This document shows, piece after piece, positions 61,254-64,000 of a DNA stretch of 64,000 nt; positions within the stretch are counted from its first letter, which is position 1; every line of letters begins with the position of its first letter. The position numbers and the translations under genes were made by a program. The DNA comes from Bartonella queenslandensis (GTDB lineage: Bacteria > Pseudomonadota > Alphaproteobacteria > Rhizobiales > Rhizobiaceae): the NCBI RefSeq assembly GCF_018155095.1, contig NZ_NAAI01000001.1:186001-250000 (forward strand), read 5' to 3'. The notes beneath the pieces are model-generated. The model was given only the letters and a program-made list of their open reading frames with translations. It had not been told where the DNA came from and made no database searches.

Positions 61254-62138
61254 TTTCGGGTTATGTTTTTTTGGGGAAAAAACATCTGTCAGAGACATTT
61301 GTGCAGAACCAGGTTGTAGAGGTTTTTGTTGATTGGGGTGAGGCGCCCAACCAGAGAGCCAGATGAAAGAAAAATGTGCACGAATACGTCCATCAGGATC
61401 GCTAAATTTTTGTGCATAGATTTCAGCAGCACGAAGAAAAAATCGTTTGGAGACAGGGCGTCGTGAGCGATTGATAAGGGCATTTTGCATTCCCATTGCT
61501 TTAAGATCATGCATAAGGTCAAACATTGTATTATAGCGTATTGTAATCTCTTCAACATCTGTTACAGGTAGAGCAAAGCCAATACGCTGTAAAAGAGCAC
61601 CTGCATCACGAATATCGGCAAAAGGGTAAATTCTAGGACTTGCCCCACCATAAATTTCAATTTCAGCTTGTAGGAGACATTCACGTAATTCTTTGAGTGT
61701 ACCAGCTCCTGCCATAACAGCTAGAAATAAACCATCTGGTTTAAGGGTGTTTTTTATCTGGCTTAGAACACCAGGGGTATCATTCGTCAATTGTAATGAA
61801 AGAAGTGAAACAACAAGATCACAGTAATTTTGAGGCAAATCAAGAAATTCTCGGTGACGTAAATGAAATTTTTTATCATGGCTTTGATAAAGTATATCGG
61901 TTTCAATACGTTCTATAGAACAAACCTTTCCAGATTTCATGAGAGTTTTCGTGGCAAGATCAGTATGGCTGTGTAAATCGAGAGCTAATGTAAAGAGTCG
62001 ATCAACAGTGCTAAGACGTGTATAGAGATCTTCTGCCATGAGAGAGAGTAAAAAGTCATCCCCTTTTTTAGCTTTTTGGAAAGCACGTTTGCGGAATTGT
62101 TCAATGCGGTTATGATCAAAAATTAAAGGATGAGACAT
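61242..62138 (-). CDS. SAM methyltransferase-fold protein, NDUFAF5/BioC-like
   Basis: 298 residues from the ATG at 62138 ([20 protein letters not shown]). It matches the alphaproteobacterial relatives of mitochondrial NDUFAF5, which acts on a complex I subunit: [60 protein letters not shown], and [20 protein letters not shown]. The glycine-rich SAM loop is degenerate, common in this group. Its tail overlaps the end of tcyP by 12 bases in convergent orientation. The longer frame to 62198 has no support. Confidence 0.8.
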   Translation of the reverse strand: MSHPLIFDHNRIEQFRKRAFQKAKKGDDFLLSLMAEDLYTRLSTVDRLFTLALDLHSHTDLATKTLMKSGKVCSIERIETDILYQSHDKKFHLRHREFLDLPQNYCDLVVSLLSLQLTNDTPGVLSQIKNTLKPDGLFLAVMAGAGTLKELRECLLQAEIEIYGGASPRIYPFADIRDAGALLQRIGFALPVTDVEEITIRYNTMFDLMHDLKAMGMQNALINRSRRPVSKRFFLRAAEIYAQKFSDPDGRIRAHFSFIWLSGWAPHPNQQKPLQPGSAQMSLTDVFSPKKHNPKSFF

Positions 62139-62335
62139 ATTGTAGAACACTTTCGATCTATGAAAGAATATATCTTGAAAAGGTTCATGTTTATGCAAGC
62201 TCTGTCAAGTTTATAATGTGAAAGAAAAACAAGTTTATAGGAGGTTAAGAGTTTTTAAAGAAATTAAATTTATAAATTGAGAGAATACAAAGGAACTTTT
62301 GTTCTACGGGGAATTTGTAACAGCCTAAATTTATA

Positions 62336-63121
62336 ATGTTTTATTTTCGAGAAGCGGCTTTAAATAGCTGGGATATACTCAGTCAATTCGTTGAGTGCTT
62401 TAAAACGATGCTTTATCCACCAATGTGTCCTGGATGTAAGCGAAATGTTTCTACTTATGGCACGATTTGCTCTGAATGTTGGAAAGACCTTCAATTTATC
62501 ACGAAACCTTATTGTCCTGTTATGGGGACGCCTTTTGTTTGTGATATGGGGGATGGTTTTCTCAGTGGTGAAGCACTGCATAATTCTTACCCTTTTTCAC
62601 GTGTTCGTTCCGCCATTGTTCATAAAGGGCTTGCACGCACTTTGGTAACGCGCTTAAAATACGGAGATCATATAGAATTGGCATCTTTTATGGCCAATTG
62701 GATGATTTTTGCTGGGCGTGAGGTTATTGATGAGTGTGATGTTATTATTCCCATTCCATTGCATTTTCGTCGTTTTTGGGAGAGACGTTATAATCAATCT
62801 GCTGAGCTTGCACGTTATATTGCAGCATCACAAAAAAAGCTTTTAAAACCAGGTTGGCTTGTTCGTTGTCGGCATACGCGTCCCCAGGTTAGTCTTTCTT
62901 CGAGAGAGAGAAAAATTAACGTAAAAAATGCTTTTAAGGTTTCACATAAGGTTAAAAAATATCTCAAAGGATGTTCTGTTTTACTGATTGATGATGTATT
63001 TACAACGGGTGCAACAGTTACGGCAGCAGCATCTGCATTAAAATATGCAGGTGCACGACAGATTGATGTGCTAACATTTTCGCGTGTCCTTAAAGAAGAT
63101 TCTATTTTTCCTTCTTCTTAA
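62336..63121 (+). CDS. comF: ComF-family phosphoribosyltransferase-like protein
   Basis: ComF proteins support DNA uptake in naturally competent bacteria but are also found widely without competence. The 261-residue protein has an N-terminal double-Cys zinc site (CPGCKRNVSTYGTICSECW), the ComF block VIIPIPLHFRRFWERRYNQS, and the PRPP-binding loop VLLIDDVFTTGATVTAA. grxC follows 49 bases on; comF-grxC is a conserved Rhizobiales pair. Confidence 0.88.
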   Translation: MFYFREAALNSWDILSQFVECFKTMLYPPMCPGCKRNVSTYGTICSECWKDLQFITKPYCPVMGTPFVCDMGDGFLSGEALHNSYPFSRVRSAIVHKGLARTLVTRLKYGDHIELASFMANWMIFAGREVIDECDVIIPIPLHFRRFWERRYNQSAELARYIAASQKKLLKPGWLVRCRHTRPQVSLSSRERKINVKNAFKVSHKVKKYLKGCSVLLIDDVFTTGATVTAAASALKYAGARQIDVLTFSRVLKEDSIFPSS

Positions 63122-63170
63122 GGGGAATTTAAAGTGATATTATTAAAAAAATACTTGGAGGATAATACTT

Positions 63171-63425
63171 ATGAAAGAGATAATCATTTATACACGCCCC
63201 GGTTGTCCTTATTGTACAAAAGCACGTGATTTGCTGGACAAAAAGGGTGTAAAATATACAGATATTGATGCTTCCACATCCCTTCGTCAAGAAATGGTAC
63301 AACGTGCGAATGGACGGAGTACATTTCCACAAATTTTTATAGGTGATTATCATGTTGGTGGTTGTGATGATCTTTATGCTTTAGAAGATGAGGGAAAACT
63401 CAATTCTTTATTGCAAAATCTATAA
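63171..63425 (+). CDS. grxC: Glutaredoxin 3
   Basis: Glutathione-dependent dithiol reductase. 84 residues with the active site GCPYC in YTRPGCPYCTKARDLLDKKG, the cis-Pro in STFPQIFIGDYHVGGCDDL and the GGCDD glutathione site. CTTGGAGG gives a strong ribosome binding site. Complete. Confidence 0.95.
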   Translation: MKEIIIYTRPGCPYCTKARDLLDKKGVKYTDIDASTSLRQEMVQRANGRSTFPQIFIGDYHVGGCDDLYALEDEGKLNSLLQNL

Positions 63426-63445
63426 TTGCTGTAAATGATATCTCT

Positions 63446-64000
63446 TTAAGACCGTTTTGCGAGAAGGAGATAGTTAACATCCATGTCTTTTGAGCGATTC
63501 CAGCTGTCGTTTAATGGATTATAAGTAATACCGATCTCATCAATGACAGTCAGAGCGTTTTTTGATAAGAAATTTTTAAGTTCGTGAGGTTTTAAGAATT
63601 TTTTATAATCATGGGTTCCTTTTGGTAGCCAACGGAGGATATATTCAGCACCTATAATAGCAAGCCCCCATGCTTTCCACGTGCGGTTGAGTGTTGCAAC
63701 AAACATCAACCCTCGTGGTTTCAGCATTTTTGCTGTCGCTTTTATGAAGAGATTAACGTCAGCGACATGTTCAACAACTTCCATATTAAGAATGATATCA
63801 AATTTTTCCCCTTCATTAGCGAGTGCTTCTGCCGTGGTTGTGCGATAATCAATTGAAAGGTTACTTTGGGCAGCATGGATTTTTGCGACTTCAATATTCG
63901 TTTGTGCTGCATCAACGCCTACAACTATAGCGCCAAGACGTGCCATTGGTTCACATAACAAGCCCCCCCCACAGCCAATATCAAGAATTTTCAAATTATC
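63446..64000 (-). CDS. ubiG: Ubiquinone biosynthesis O-methyltransferase UbiG (cut by window edge)
   Basis: Carries out both O-methylations of ubiquinone synthesis. The frame is open to the window end, 185 codons; the N-terminal part is missing. Visible are motif [54 protein letters not shown] and the UbiG segment [20 protein letters not shown] with [20 protein letters not shown]. Converges on grxC with 20 bases between. Confidence 0.95.
   Translation of the reverse strand, partial: DNLKILDIGCGGGLLCEPMARLGAIVVGVDAAQTNIEVAKIHAAQSNLSIDYRTTTAEALANEGEKFDIILNMEVVEHVADVNLFIKATAKMLKPRGLMFVATLNRTWKAWGLAIIGAEYILRWLPKGTHDYKKFLKPHELKNFLSKNALTVIDEIGITYNPLNDSWNRSKDMDVNYLLLAKRS

Overview
The window comes from an AT-rich alphaproteobacterium of the Rhizobiales and looks most like Bartonella. 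The reasons are the low G+C, the long AT-rich spacers full of gene remnants, a double-length alphaproteobacterial dCTP deaminase, a tRNA-His with A73 and no encoded G-1, biotin uptake by BioMNY, and Rhizobiales gene orders such as purA / conserved membrane protein / rpoH / rluD and comF / grxC / ubiG. The species assignment is inference; no 16S or other marker is present.

Layout: mutL (cut by the left edge), dcd and lldD; about 3.5 kb of decayed DNA leading to a phage-type lysis cassette (lysozyme with a C-terminal membrane segment, then an overlapping Rz/Rz1-like spanin pair); tRNA-Thr(CGT); an amino acid permease; the biotin transporter bioM-bioN-bioY with a second bioY in tandem; a small secreted protein; tRNA-Phe(GAA); serC and purA (no serA between them); a conserved single-pass membrane protein; rpoH, rluD and an aldehyde dehydrogenase on the minus strand; a soluble FtsK; a PAS histidine kinase; mscL; pyrD; and tRNA-His(GTG).

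Directly after tRNA-His lies an island (about 34.73-44.95 kb) in which every gene is broken. Its left part, on the minus strand, is a HemN/HemW/HutW-type radical SAM gene, an MFS exporter and a DprA-like tail, behind a perfect palindrome that overlaps a TATAAT box. Its right part, on the plus strand, is a decayed microcin C-like peptidyl-nucleotide cluster: a PLP decarboxylase like the MccE N-domain, a roughly 40-codon precursor gene that ends in Asn once one frameshift is restored, a hairpin right after it, an MFS exporter (MccC-like), a ThiF-type adenylating enzyme (MccB-like), the C-terminal half of a CmoA-like carboxy-SAM synthase (MccX-like), an unassigned gene and a methyltransferase remnant. 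This is the most interesting part of the window.

After the island, core metabolism resumes: a PuuA/GlnT-type glutamine synthetase with a PuuB-like oxidoreductase, zwf-pgl-edd (upper Entner-Doudoroff pathway), folD, a broken asmA-family gene, rsmE, gshA, a TcyP-type cystine transporter, an NDUFAF5-like methyltransferase, comF, grxC and ubiG (cut by the right edge). gshA, the cystine transporter and grxC together point to thiol homeostasis.
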